Source: a virus. From it: a stretch of 33,666 bases of DNA. Shown here piece after piece: positions 20,803 through 27,918 of the stretch (position 1 is its first letter; the number at the start of each line of letters is the position of its first letter). Below the pieces are notes generated by a model, which worked only from the letters and a program-made list of their open reading frames with translations, was not told the origin of the DNA and ran no database searches. The stretch spans positions 1 through 33,666 of the IMG/VR virus record IMGVR_UViG_3300045256_000080; one strand, 5' to 3'. Made by a program: the position numbers and the translations under genes.

Positions 20803-21881
20803 TGCCTCGCAAGCGCAACCCCGAGAACCGCGGGCTGCCCGCTCGCTGGCAGTTCACGCACGGCGCCTACTACTTCCTCGTGCCGCCCGGGCTGGAATCG
20901 CTCTGGGACGGCAAGAAGCGGTACCGGCTGGGCGGCACGCTGCCCGAGGCATATCGCACATGGAGCGCCCGGCTTGACTGGCACCAGGCGGCGCGCACGA
21001 TCGCCGACCTGCTCGACCGCTACCTGCTCGAGGTTGTTCCGACCAAGGCGCCGACGACGCAGACCGGCAACGCCCTGGCGATCCGCCAGCTGCGCGCCGT
21101 GTTCGGCGCCATGCCGCTGGCCGGCGTGAAGCCGCGCCACGTCTACCAGTACGTCGACAAGCGCAGCCAGAAGCGCGAGGGCAAAGGCGGCCGCACGGTC
21201 GCCCACCGCGAGATCGAGGTGCTGTCGCACGCCTACACGAAGGCGGTCGAGTGGGGGCTGATCGACCGCCACCCGTTCAAGGGCGAAGTGCGCCTGCAGG
21301 GCGAGCGGCCGCGCGATCGCTACGTCGAGGACTGGGAAGTGATCGAATGCCTGGCGCTCGACAGCCGCCGCAAGAAGGGCAGCGTGTTGGCGATCCAGGC
21401 GTACATCCGGCTCAAGCTGATGACCGGCATGGCGCGCGGCGACCTGCTGCGCCTGCAAGTGCCGGACCTGCGCGACGACGGCATCCACGTGCAGCGCCAC
21501 AAGACCGCCAGCACCACGGGCAAGCGCACGGTCTACGCGTGGACCCCGGAGCTACGCGCGGCGGTCGACGAGGCGAAGGCCGCGCGGCCGGTGCTGTCGC
21601 CGTTCCTGTTCTGCAACCGCGCCGGCCGTGGCTACATCGACGAGACCACGGGCGAGGCGCACGGCTGGGACAGCATGTGGCAGCGGTTCATGGATCGCGT
21701 GCTGCGCGAGACCCAGGTGCGCGAGCGGTTCACCGAGCACGACCTGCGCGCGAAGTGCGCCAGCGACGCCGACAGCCTCGAGCGCGCCCGCGCGCTTCTG
21801 CAGCACGCCGACAGCCGGACGACGGAACGCCACTACCGGCGCCGGCCCGAGCGCGTCGAGCCGTTGAAGGGCGTCGGTTGA
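20802..21881 (+). CDS. int: Tyrosine integrase
   Basis: The protein has 359 residues. It has a short N-terminal arm-binding part (Gly-Leu-Pro-Ala-Arg-Trp near 11, then an aromatic Ala-Tyr-Tyr-Phe segment), a core-binding helical domain (about 65-160) and a catalytic domain. Active-site residues read as Arg212 (Ala-Arg-Gly-Asp), Lys234, His313-x-x-Arg316, His335 and the nucleophile Tyr345 in Arg-His-Tyr. The set is complete, so the enzyme should be active. It is the last gene of the early plus operon and ends at the first arm-type repeat of attP, the usual arrangement. Transcription depends on the repressor-controlled promoter at 15321-15349 unless an internal promoter exists. Confidence 0.95.
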   Translation: MPRKRNPENRGLPARWQFTHGAYYFLVPPGLESLWDGKKRYRLGGTLPEAYRTWSARLDWHQAARTIADLLDRYLLEVVPTKAPTTQTGNALAIRQLRAVFGAMPLAGVKPRHVYQYVDKRSQKREGKGGRTVAHREIEVLSHAYTKAVEWGLIDRHPFKGEVRLQGERPRDRYVEDWEVIECLALDSRRKKGSVLAIQAYIRLKLMTGMARGDLLRLQVPDLRDDGIHVQRHKTASTTGKRTVYAWTPELRAAVDEAKAARPVLSPFLFCNRAGRGYIDETTGEAHGWDSMWQRFMDRVLRETQVRERFTEHDLRAKCASDADSLERARALLQHADSRTTERHYRRRPERVEPLKGVG

Positions 21882-21904
21882 ATTGCACAACCCGGCGCCA
21901 ATTG

Positions 21905-21929
21905 CACAAACGCCACCGCGAGGGTGGCG
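21905..21929 (-). terminator. Possible weak terminator at the end of the minus-strand late operon
   Basis: There is a 7-bp inverted repeat CGCCACC/GGTGGCG with a 5-base loop at 21911-21929. On the minus strand it is followed by TTTGTG, a short U-rich tract. It lies downstream of the Rz stop and opposite the end of int, within the attP region. It could stop late transcripts or be a site used in the integrase complex. Confidence 0.45.
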
Positions 21930-21944
21930 TAAGTGCTTGAATAG

Positions 21945-21990
21945 TGGCGCGCCCGGCAGGATTCGAACCCACGACCCCTTGGTTCGTAGC
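21945..21990 (-). other. attP: attP core: 3' half of tRNA-Arg(ACG)
   Basis: On the minus strand the sequence gives a tRNA anticodon loop CTACGAA (anticodon ACG), the 3' anticodon-stem strand, variable region, a T-arm with TTCGAAT in the loop, acceptor strand CGGGCGC, discriminator G and an encoded CCA end at 21945. The 5' strand of the anticodon stem is not matched (CCGG instead of CTTGG) and no D-arm or 5' acceptor strand is present, so this is not a functional tRNA gene. Integration by site-specific recombination at a host tRNA-Arg(ACG) would restore the gene's 3' half. The core is between the arm repeats and next to int. Confidence 0.88.
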
Positions 21991-22122
21991 CGGTCACTCT
22001 GGCGGCCTGTTTCCGCTTCCGGGTCAACGCGTTACGTGCCGCGCTTTGTGCAATTCGTTGCGCCTATCGGCCGCGCTAAGCCCCTGTTTTGCCGTGGTCG
22101 GCCGGCGCTGAATTGCACGCGT

Positions 22123-22674
22123 TCAGTTGTCGTCGCTCGGCCCCGTCACGCTTGGCGCTTTGGGCCAGGCGGCGACGCAGGCGACGACCTCGGCGGCGTA
22201 CTGGTCGCGCTCCCGGGCGGCGATTGCAGCAGTTCGTCCAACCTCTGCAGCTGCGGCGCCAAGATCGGCTGCATAGGCTGCAAGTGCTTGAGCTCGATCT
22301 TCACAGGTGGCGCCGGGATTCGCGCCGGCTGCACCGGCGGCGTAGGCGGCAAGCTGGTCGCGCAACCGGCCAGCATCCAGGCGCAGGCCAGCCAGGTGGC
22401 GGCCCTGCTCGTCGATTGTCTTGCGCGCATCGTCCAGTTCCTTCTGCGCCGCGTCGGCGCGGTCCTGCCAGCGCGCTTCAATGTCGCGCTGCTTGGCCTG
22501 CTCCAACGCGATCGCGCGCTGGGTGGCTGCCTGCTGCTGCTCCCACTTGGCCCGCCAGTCCTTGGTCTCGTGGCTGGCGCCCCAGCGGTACGCGCCGCAG
22601 TGGCTGACCGCCAGGGCCAGCGCCACCACCAGCCAAAGCTTCGGGCTCAGCATGCCGAGCGCCAGCAGGTTCAC
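22123..22674 (-). CDS. Rz: Rz-like i-spanin
   Basis: The protein has 183 residues from GTG at 22674 (GTGA overlap with the endolysin stop); ATG at 22653 is an alternative that also keeps the membrane segment. An N-terminal hydrophobic helix (Leu-Trp-Leu-Val-Val-Ala-Leu-Ala-Leu-Ala-Val) anchors it in the inner membrane. A long periplasmic coiled coil rich in Ala, Gln, Glu, Arg and Asp follows, with no enzymatic motif. This is the layout of i-spanins, which link to the outer-membrane lipoprotein Rz1 and fuse the two membranes in the last step of lysis. The nested Rz1 confirms the call. Confidence 0.88.
   Translation of the reverse strand: MNLLALGMLSPKLWLVVALALAVSHCGAYRWGASHETKDWRAKWEQQQAATQRAIALEQAKQRDIEARWQDRADAAQKELDDARKTIDEQGRHLAGLRLDAGRLRDQLAAYAAGAAGANPGATCEDRAQALAAYAADLGAAAAEVGRTAAIAARERDQYAAEVVACVAAWPKAPSVTGPSDDN
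22146..22430 (-). CDS. Rz1: Rz1-like o-spanin lipoprotein, nested in Rz
   Basis: The protein has 94 residues from ATG at 22430, wholly inside the Rz gene in another frame. The signal is Met-Arg-Ala-Arg..., a hydrophobic stretch and the lipobox Leu-Ala-Gly-Cys near residue 20. The mature part is Pro-rich (Pro-Pro-Thr-Pro-Pro-Val-Gln-Pro and later Pro clusters), as in o-spanins. The complete embedding is like lambda Rz/Rz1. The long C-terminal part is also forced by the Rz frame. Confidence 0.85.
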   Translation of the reverse strand: MRARQSTSRAATWLACAWMLAGCATSLPPTPPVQPARIPAPPVKIELKHLQPMQPILAPQLQRLDELLQSPPGSATSTPPRSSPASPPGPKRQA

Positions 22675-23042
22675 GCCGTCACCGTGTCGGCGAGCTCGTA
22701 GTGCGGCCCGTCGCGGAACCGCGGCCAGTCGCCGCCCCAGACGATCGGGGTATCGAGTTCCTTGGCCGCCTGCTTCACGACCTCGGCCAGCCGCTCGTAC
22801 AGCGGCCAATCCCAGCGCACCTCGCCGTCGACCACGACCGCTACGTCGACCGCGCGGCCGGTCAGGTGCTTGCTGTTCATGGTGCGCGAGGCGCCCGCCT
22901 TGACCAGCGCCGCCTGCTTCTCGCGCGTGCGCACGCCCTCGGTGATGATGAAGTCAAGCGCCGACATTCCCGCCGCGCGCCGGATCACCGCGACGAGGCG
23001 CGGATTCACGCCCTGCAGCCGCTGCTCGCAGCGCGGCGTCAC
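22671..23042 (-). CDS. Endolysin, M15-type L-alanyl-D-glutamate peptidase
   Basis: The protein has 123 residues from GTG at 23042 (GTGA overlap). The motifs Ser-Lys-His-Leu-Thr-Gly-Arg-Ala-Val-Asp-Val-Ala (near 53-64) and Gly-Pro-His-Tyr-Glu-Leu near the C terminus provide the His/Asp/His zinc ligands of the VanY/M15 family, as in the T5 endolysin. It would cut the peptide cross-bridges of host peptidoglycan. No signal peptide is present, so a holin must release it. It is the central gene of the lysis cassette. Confidence 0.9.
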   Translation of the reverse strand: MTPRCEQRLQGVNPRLVAVIRRAAGMSALDFIITEGVRTREKQAALVKAGASRTMNSKHLTGRAVDVAVVVDGEVRWDWPLYERLAEVVKQAAKELDTPIVWGGDWPRFRDGPHYELADTVTA

Positions 23043-23329
23043 GGGTGCCTCATCGTCCGCGGCCGCTCGTACTTGGCCCGATGCCCAGGCGGCCACCGCA
23101 GGCCGGCGGCCTTGAGCATGCACACGCCGACCAGCAGCGACAGCACCGAGACCACCGGCAGCACCTCGGCGCGCAGTTCGATGATCCCGACCAGACCGCC
23201 CCACGCCAGCAGGATGAACGACCAGCGCCGCAGGCCGGCGGTGCGCCGGGTCATGCGCGTGAGCACGCCGAAGCCGTGGATTGCCACCACCGCGCAGCCC
23301 AGCCCGTAGATCAGCATCAGCCACAACAC
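23039..23329 (-). CDS. Three-span membrane protein in the lysis cassette (holin or antiholin candidate)
   Basis: The protein is about 96 residues from GTG at 23329. Hydrophobic segments lie at about residues 4-22, 34-52 and 56-76, joined by short basic loops (Arg-Met-Thr-Arg-Arg) and followed by a basic tail. Size and topology fit a class I holin or a partner of the next-door membrane protein. It overlaps the endolysin start as GTGA. The two neighbouring membrane genes may be a holin-antiholin pair; the sequence does not show which is which. Confidence 0.65.
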   Translation of the reverse strand: MLWLMLIYGLGCAVVAIHGFGVLTRMTRRTAGLRRWSFILLAWGGLVGIIELRAEVLPVVSVLSLLVGVCMLKAAGLRWPPGHRAKYERPRTMRHP

Positions 23330-23331
23330 GG

Positions 23332-23676
23332 TCAGCCCCCCGCTTTGCGCTCGATGGCCTTGCGAACGAACTCCGGTAGCCAGGTCTTCAAGTGCTGGGC
23401 GCTGGCGTAGATCGCGCCACAGACCACGAAGCCGACCAGCGAGAACAGGCCCGCGAAGCCGGCCAGCACGTAGTCGCGGATCTCGGCCGGCGGCGCGATG
23501 TAGTGGACCGCGATCGGCGCCGAGACCACGGCAAAGCCGAAGCCGGCAGCGAAGGCGACACCCGCCGCCACCAGCGTCAGCCGCTCGATGAACGACAGGC
23601 CGATCAGCGCGCCGAGCACCGAGAACGCCTCGAGCCCGTACTTGCGGATCACGTCGGCGATGGTCAGGCTGGTCAT
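23332..23676 (-). CDS. Holin candidate, multi-span membrane protein
   Basis: The protein has 114 residues from ATG at 23676. A short polar N terminus (Ile-Arg-Lys-Tyr-Gly-Leu-Glu-Ala) precedes hydrophobic segments at about 16-30, 34-60 and 68-92, then a basic C terminus (Arg-Lys-Ala-Ile-Glu-Arg-Lys). This is a common holin plan. It lies immediately after the tailspike gene and before the second membrane protein and the endolysin. Its stop is 3 bp before the next start. Confidence 0.7.
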   Translation of the reverse strand: MTSLTIADVIRKYGLEAFSVLGALIGLSFIERLTLVAAGVAFAAGFGFAVVSAPIAVHYIAPPAEIRDYVLAGFAGLFSLVGFVVCGAIYASAQHLKTWLPEFVRKAIERKAGG

Positions 23677-23682
23677 GTGAGG

Positions 23683-25653
23683 TTATGCATTGATGCTGCG
23701 GCACTTCTCGATCCACGTCGTGCCCACCAGGTACAGCGTGATCGAGTCGTCGGCGTTCGGCGTGAAGTTCGCGCCGCCGGCCAGCTTCATGTTGGCGTTG
23801 GCCTGCACCGTGGTCTGCGCATTGGCGAAGACGATGGTGATCTCCTGCCCGGCAACACCGTCATCGAAGTAGGTGATCGTCGTCAGGCCGCTGTTGTTGC
23901 AGACGAAGTGGTTGCTCGTCGAGACGCTTGGCGTGGTGTCGTTGTTCGGAAACGTGGGCACGCTCTGGTTGGCGACCCGCAGGAACACCGAGCGGTTCGC
24001 GTAGTGCTCGGCCACGAGCACATCGCCACCGCTGCCACTGTTGACGTACTGCTCGAGCGCGCGCGACACCGAGTTCAGCTTCTGGTGGAAGGCGTTGCCG
24101 TTCACGTTGTTGAACAGCCGGATGCCCAGGTTGTTGTCGTCGCGGAACAGCCAGCCCGCCGAGTGCGTCCCGAGCACGCGAGCCACCAGCGCGTAGAAGC
24201 GGCCGACCAGCCAGCCCGGCCCGTTCAGGCCGCTCGTGGTGATGTCCGCCGAGCAGCCGCTCGGCACGGTCGGGAAGGGCTGCGCGTTGCTCATGTCGTA
24301 GCAGACGATCGTGCCCGGATTCGTCACGCCGACCTGATACTCGACACCGCCCGCACTGGCCTGCAGGTGGAAGAAATAGAACTGGTTGGGCGGCGTGGCA
24401 GAGTTCTGAAACCGCACCCCCGGACCCGCGCCGCCGTCGCGGAAGATGAAGGTCTGGATGAAGGTGTTGTTGTCGCCGAAGATCAGGTCGAGGCCCGCAG
24501 CGCCCGTGAAGGCCAGCGCCGTGTTGATGAAGGTGTTGTGCCACGAGCCGCTGAGCGACGTGCCATTGAACCGCATGGCGATCGGGGCCGACGCGCCGAA
24601 GCTCTTGAACGTGTTGTAGCTGTTCGCGGCGTCGATCACGCCCGAGGTTTCGGTCAGCTCGATGCCCACCGTCACCGCGTTGTCGACGTAGACGTTTTCC
24701 CACACCGAGAACTGCACGCGGTCCAGTATCAGCGGGAAAGTCGCAACGTTGTTGCCGTCGATGTATACGTTGCGCAGGCTCGACCCTTTGGTGCGGAAGA
24801 CCGTGATGCCTGCGGCAGCAGCCGTGCACTTGATCCGCGCCTGCGTGGTGAGTCCCGCATTGGGATCGTAGGACGGCCCGGGTCCCTCGATCGTGATGCC
24901 GTCGCCGTCGACCGTGACGCGCGAGCCGATGCACGTCACGCCGTCGAAGATGATGCGGGCGCCGCCGCGCAGCTTGGCCGCGGCGATGGCGCGCGTCCAG
25001 GCCGTCGCGTCATCGGTCGAGCCGTCGCACAGCGCACCAAAGTCCTTGACGTGGATCGGTGCAGAGTCGCGCAGCTTGGCCTGCAACGTCCGCGCGACTG
25101 CATTCAACCCGGACTGAAGAAAGCCAACTAGCGATGATCCGATTGAGGACAGAAGGTCAAGCGCCAGCTGCGTAGCGGTGCCGAGAACCGACGATATTGC
25201 TTGCGGCTGGCCAGAGCCATCGAAGGCGAGTAGCTTGCCGGCACGATTTGCAGCAGTTGGTAGGTCGACAAGCGCCAAGGCATCGGAGTCAGGAACCCGA
25301 AGCGAACGAGCAACGCGCGCATCAACCTGCTGCAGCAGCATGGTCTGCGCGTCTTGGTCGTCATCGAGCGTGGCCTCAAGCAGATCGCCGTTGGCCTGAT
25401 AGTCGGTCGCGCGTTCCAGCGGCATCACGCGCCGCAGGATGATGGACGCTCCGTTGGCAGGCGGCACGGTAAACACCACGTTGCCGCCGCCCGGGTTGTT
25501 CACGCCCGTGACCGAGTAGCCCGACGCCTGCACGACGCCGTCGACCTGCACCTGCATGTGGGCCGCCGCCAAGATGCGGCAGCCGAACGCGAACGTGGTC
25601 GCTACCCCGTTGCCGGTGTACGTGAACCGGGTTTCCTGTGCCGTGACGGGCAT
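23683..25653 (-). CDS. Tailspike with T7-fibre-type N terminus and pectate-lyase-like beta-helix
   Basis: The protein has 656 residues. Residues 1-125 carry Thr-Arg-Phe-Thr-Tyr-Thr-Gly-Asn-Gly, Tyr-Ser-Val-Thr-Gly-Val-Asn-Asn-Pro-Gly-Gly-Gly-Asn-Val-Val-Phe and Pro-Leu-Glu-Arg-Ala-Thr-Asp-Tyr, the tail-attachment pattern of T7 gp17-like fibres. From about 200, His-Val-Lys-Asp-Phe-Gly-Ala-Leu-Cys-Asp-Gly-Ser-Thr-Asp-Asp begins a pectate-lyase-3-type right-handed beta-helix, with repeated Asn/Gly/Thr-rich coils to about 470. The C-terminal part is beta-rich and probably for trimerisation or receptor contact. It likely recognises and may cut a surface polysaccharide. The catalytic residues are not identifiable by eye. 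Confidence 0.85.
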   Translation of the reverse strand: MPVTAQETRFTYTGNGVATTFAFGCRILAAAHMQVQVDGVVQASGYSVTGVNNPGGGNVVFTVPPANGASIILRRVMPLERATDYQANGDLLEATLDDDQDAQTMLLQQVDARVARSLRVPDSDALALVDLPTAANRAGKLLAFDGSGQPQAISSVLGTATQLALDLLSSIGSSLVGFLQSGLNAVARTLQAKLRDSAPIHVKDFGALCDGSTDDATAWTRAIAAAKLRGGARIIFDGVTCIGSRVTVDGDGITIEGPGPSYDPNAGLTTQARIKCTAAAAGITVFRTKGSSLRNVYIDGNNVATFPLILDRVQFSVWENVYVDNAVTVGIELTETSGVIDAANSYNTFKSFGASAPIAMRFNGTSLSGSWHNTFINTALAFTGAAGLDLIFGDNNTFIQTFIFRDGGAGPGVRFQNSATPPNQFYFFHLQASAGGVEYQVGVTNPGTIVCYDMSNAQPFPTVPSGCSADITTSGLNGPGWLVGRFYALVARVLGTHSAGWLFRDDNNLGIRLFNNVNGNAFHQKLNSVSRALEQYVNSGSGGDVLVAEHYANRSVFLRVANQSVPTFPNNDTTPSVSTSNHFVCNNSGLTTITYFDDGVAGQEITIVFANAQTTVQANANMKLAGGANFTPNADDSITLYLVGTTWIEKCRSINA

Positions 25654-25662
25654 GCCGAGCGC

Positions 25663-27261
25663 CTAGCCAAAGTCCACCTCGACCTCGTGTTGGCCTGCAC
25701 CCGGTGCCCACACTTGCACGCGCTCGGTGGCCGGCATGGTTCCGACCACGTGCCCAATGCGTGCGGGCGTTTGCATGATGGCGCCGGCCAGCGAGTCCAG
25801 ATAGTCGACCCGCTGGCCCGACGCGCCCGGCACATAGTCGCGCATCTGGTCGGGCATCTTGCCCTCCCACAGCGACACATGCGCCCAAAGGAAGCGCCCC
25901 GATAGCGGGGTCTCTATCGCGTCGAGAATGTATGCATGCTTATTCCCTGTGCGTGTGATTTCGTTCACGGCGCAGCCCGTGTTCCGCAGGTGCTTGCGCA
26001 GGATGTCGGGCACGAACGCGCCCAGCCCGTTGGTCTCCACCGTGACGCCGGTCAGCTGGTAGGTCTTCACGAGCGCCAGCACCTGCAGGCACTGGCTGTC
26101 GATGTCGCCCGTAAGCTCGGCTGCCCGGTGCCAGTAGTAGTGCCCGCGCTGGTCCGTGAACACGATCGACAGCACGCTGTCGCAGGTGTCGACCTTGCCG
26201 AGCGCCGGATCCCAGTACGCCAACGCGCCCACCATCAGCGCCTTGCCTAGCCAGAACTCCACGCGCCCGTAGCCCATGACCAGCTTCGGCTCGACCGCGT
26301 AGGCGCGCAGGTTGTCGGGGTTCAGCCTGATCTCGTTGACCGGCTTGGCGTGCAGCTGATACTGGCTGTCCCACTCGTTGATCGTGCGGCACTTGCGCCG
26401 GCGCTTGATGAGCTCGGCGCGGCCGAATCGCTCGGGCCAGGCGCAGCCCGCATAGAAGTCGACGAGGCCGCCGGGCGGATCGGTGCGGAACTCCACGCCG
26501 TCGGGCCGCAGCTGGTAGTCGGTGCCCTCGACCAGCAGCCGCGCCTGCTTGCCCACGCCGGCGAACACCACGTCGGGCCGGAACGGCAGGCGCACCCGCT
26601 TGGCGGTGCAGTCCTCGACCCGGTGCTCGAACTCGAACAGGCGAATAATCAGCGCGTCGGCGCCCGCGTCGATCTGTTCCTGATACAGGCTGTCGTGCGT
26701 GTGCGGCGTGCCCACGTAGAGCGTGCGCGCGCCAGGGACCGCGATGTGCGTCTGCTCGCCCAGCCGGTAGCGCAGCTTCTCGCGCGCCTCGGGCGTGGTG
26801 ATGTTGCGCGGCACCTCTACGTCGTCGTTCTGTACCTCGTCGGCGCGCGAGCTCGTGATGTTCGACAGCACGCCGGCGGCCTGCATCGACGGGTTGCGCT
26901 CGTCGTTCGCGCCGGGTACCCACCAGAACGAGACCTCGCCGCGCACCGCGCGCAGGTGGCGGGTCAGCGGGTGGCGCATCAGCACCGCCTTGGTGTCGCG
27001 CGCCGTCTTGTACGCGGTCGGGTCGTCCGGCCCTTGGTGCAGGATGCGGTGCGTCGGGTCGCAGTAGTAGCGCCAGGCGTTGTGTATCGCCAGCAGCGTC
27101 GACTTGCCGAAGCCGCGCGCCATCATCAGCACGGCGGTCTCGCCGCGGTGCTCGAGCCAGTCGCAGACCCGATAGTGGAACGCTGGCGCCTTCCAGCCGC
27201 GCTGCTGCGCCCAGACGTGGAAGAACTCGGCGCAGCTGGCCCGGTCAGTCGTCGTCGCCAC
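25663..27261 (-). CDS. terL: Terminase large subunit (T7 gp19-like)
   Basis: The protein has 532 residues. The Walker A-type motif Ala-Arg-Gly-Phe-Gly-Lys-Ser-Thr is at 48-55. Ser-Arg-Ala-Asp-Glu-Val-Gln-Asn-Asp-Asp-Val-Glu-Val-Pro near 138-151 corresponds to the acidic block of T7-type terminases, and Tyr-Val-Gly-Thr-Pro-His follows. The nuclease part has Tyr-Trp-Asp-Pro-Ala-Leu-Gly, Val-Glu-Thr-Asn-Gly-Leu-Gly, and Asp-Tyr-Leu-Asp-Ser-Leu-Ala near the end, giving the expected acidic residues. It packages DNA into the prohead through the portal. Its start overlaps the small-subunit stop by 17 bp. The T7-type group includes phages with short direct terminal repeats, so the packaging mode should not be assumed headful. 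Confidence 0.93.
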   Translation of the reverse strand: MATTTDRASCAEFFHVWAQQRGWKAPAFHYRVCDWLEHRGETAVLMMARGFGKSTLLAIHNAWRYYCDPTHRILHQGPDDPTAYKTARDTKAVLMRHPLTRHLRAVRGEVSFWWVPGANDERNPSMQAAGVLSNITSSRADEVQNDDVEVPRNITTPEAREKLRYRLGEQTHIAVPGARTLYVGTPHTHDSLYQEQIDAGADALIIRLFEFEHRVEDCTAKRVRLPFRPDVVFAGVGKQARLLVEGTDYQLRPDGVEFRTDPPGGLVDFYAGCAWPERFGRAELIKRRRKCRTINEWDSQYQLHAKPVNEIRLNPDNLRAYAVEPKLVMGYGRVEFWLGKALMVGALAYWDPALGKVDTCDSVLSIVFTDQRGHYYWHRAAELTGDIDSQCLQVLALVKTYQLTGVTVETNGLGAFVPDILRKHLRNTGCAVNEITRTGNKHAYILDAIETPLSGRFLWAHVSLWEGKMPDQMRDYVPGASGQRVDYLDSLAGAIMQTPARIGHVVGTMPATERVQVWAPGAGQHEVEVDFG

Positions 27262-27595
27262 CGCGCTTACGTCGCGGCTGCGCGCCGGCGCCGACCTTTT
27301 CCAGAATCTGCGCGACCTCGGCGCGGGCGGTCTTCACCAGATTGGCGGCCGCGCGGTCGTCGTCTTCCGGCGGGGTGCCCATGCCCTCGCGGTTGCGCAG
27401 CATGATGAACTGCTCGATCTTCACGGCCACGCCGACCGACTTCGACGCCATGCCCGTCAAGAACCCGCGGTCGCCGCGGTCTTCCTTGCTGTCGAGCCCG
27501 CGCGCGTGCGCCGCGTTCATTTCCTCGATCGCGTGGTCGAGCGCCATGTTCTGCACTTCGCGCAGTTCGTCTTCGCGGTCCTTGTCGAGCGGCAT
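27245..27595 (-). CDS. Terminase small subunit candidate
   Basis: The protein has 116 residues, acidic at the N terminus (Asp-Lys-Asp-Arg-Glu-Asp-Glu-Leu), helical throughout, with a basic tail (Arg-Arg-Lys-Arg) followed by three Asp. Val-Lys-Ile-Glu-Gln-Phe-Ile-Met-Leu-Arg-Asn is a typical helix in podovirus gp18-like proteins. The position directly before the large subunit with a short overlap is the main evidence. The HTH is not obvious by eye. Confidence 0.72.
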   Translation of the reverse strand: MPLDKDREDELREVQNMALDHAIEEMNAAHARGLDSKEDRGDRGFLTGMASKSVGVAVKIEQFIMLRNREGMGTPPEDDDRAAANLVKTARAEVAQILEKVGAGAQPRRKRGGDDD

Positions 27596-27600
27596 CGCCC

Positions 27601-27918
27601 CTACTCCCAGGCTTTCCAGTAGACCGAGCGCAGCACCCAAGCGCGGCGCAGCACGGGCCAGCCCAGCGCGCGCCACGCGAGCCCAACCAGCACGGCAGTC
27701 ACCACGCACATGACCGCCAGCGCGTAGGCGCCGCGGCCGACGTGCACCCAGACGAACACGGCCGGCAGCAGCACGCCCAGCGCCAGCCACACCAGCAGCA
27801 CCGCCACGGTCGTGCACCAGCGCAGCAGCGGCGACTTGTACGCCATGGCGAGCAGCAGGCAGCCGACCGCCAGGCCGACGAAGACCGTACCGCTTCCCGT
27901 GAACCAATCGTCGATCAC
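27601..27918 (-). CDS. Three-span membrane protein upstream of the terminase genes
   Basis: The protein is about 105 residues from GTG at 27918 (GTGA overlap with the gp16-like stop). Hydrophobic segments are at about 11-27, 36-60 and 65-86; the tail is Arg/Trp-rich. In T7 the holin gene 17.5 is directly before the small terminase gene 18, so this is a third holin candidate. Its size fits. It is equally possible that it has a virion or superinfection role. Not resolvable by sequence reading. Confidence 0.6.
   Translation of the reverse strand: MIDDWFTGSGTVFVGLAVGCLLLAMAYKSPLLRWCTTVAVLLVWLALGVLLPAVFVWVHVGRGAYALAVMCVVTAVLVGLAWRALGWPVLRRAWVLRSVYWKAWE

Larger units (their letters stand above)
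21881..22118. repeat. Four integrase arm-type repeats flanking the attP core
   Basis: AATTGCACAA occurs at 21881-21890 and 21900-21909 (19 bp apart), inverted at 22046-22055, and as AATTGCAC at 22111-22118. Two lie on one side of the core and two on the other, as P and P' arm sites do. They are distinct from the operators. The binding role is inferred from repetition and position. Confidence 0.8.

Noticed and set aside
21945-21998. A phage-encoded functional tRNA-Arg
   Set aside because: Only the 3' half is present. The 5' strand of the anticodon stem does not pair, and there is no D-arm or 5' acceptor strand.
23392-25131. Plus-strand open frame of 579 codons opposite the tailspike
   Set aside because: Arg/Val/His/Asp-rich shadow of the tailspike. 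No start context or homology signal.
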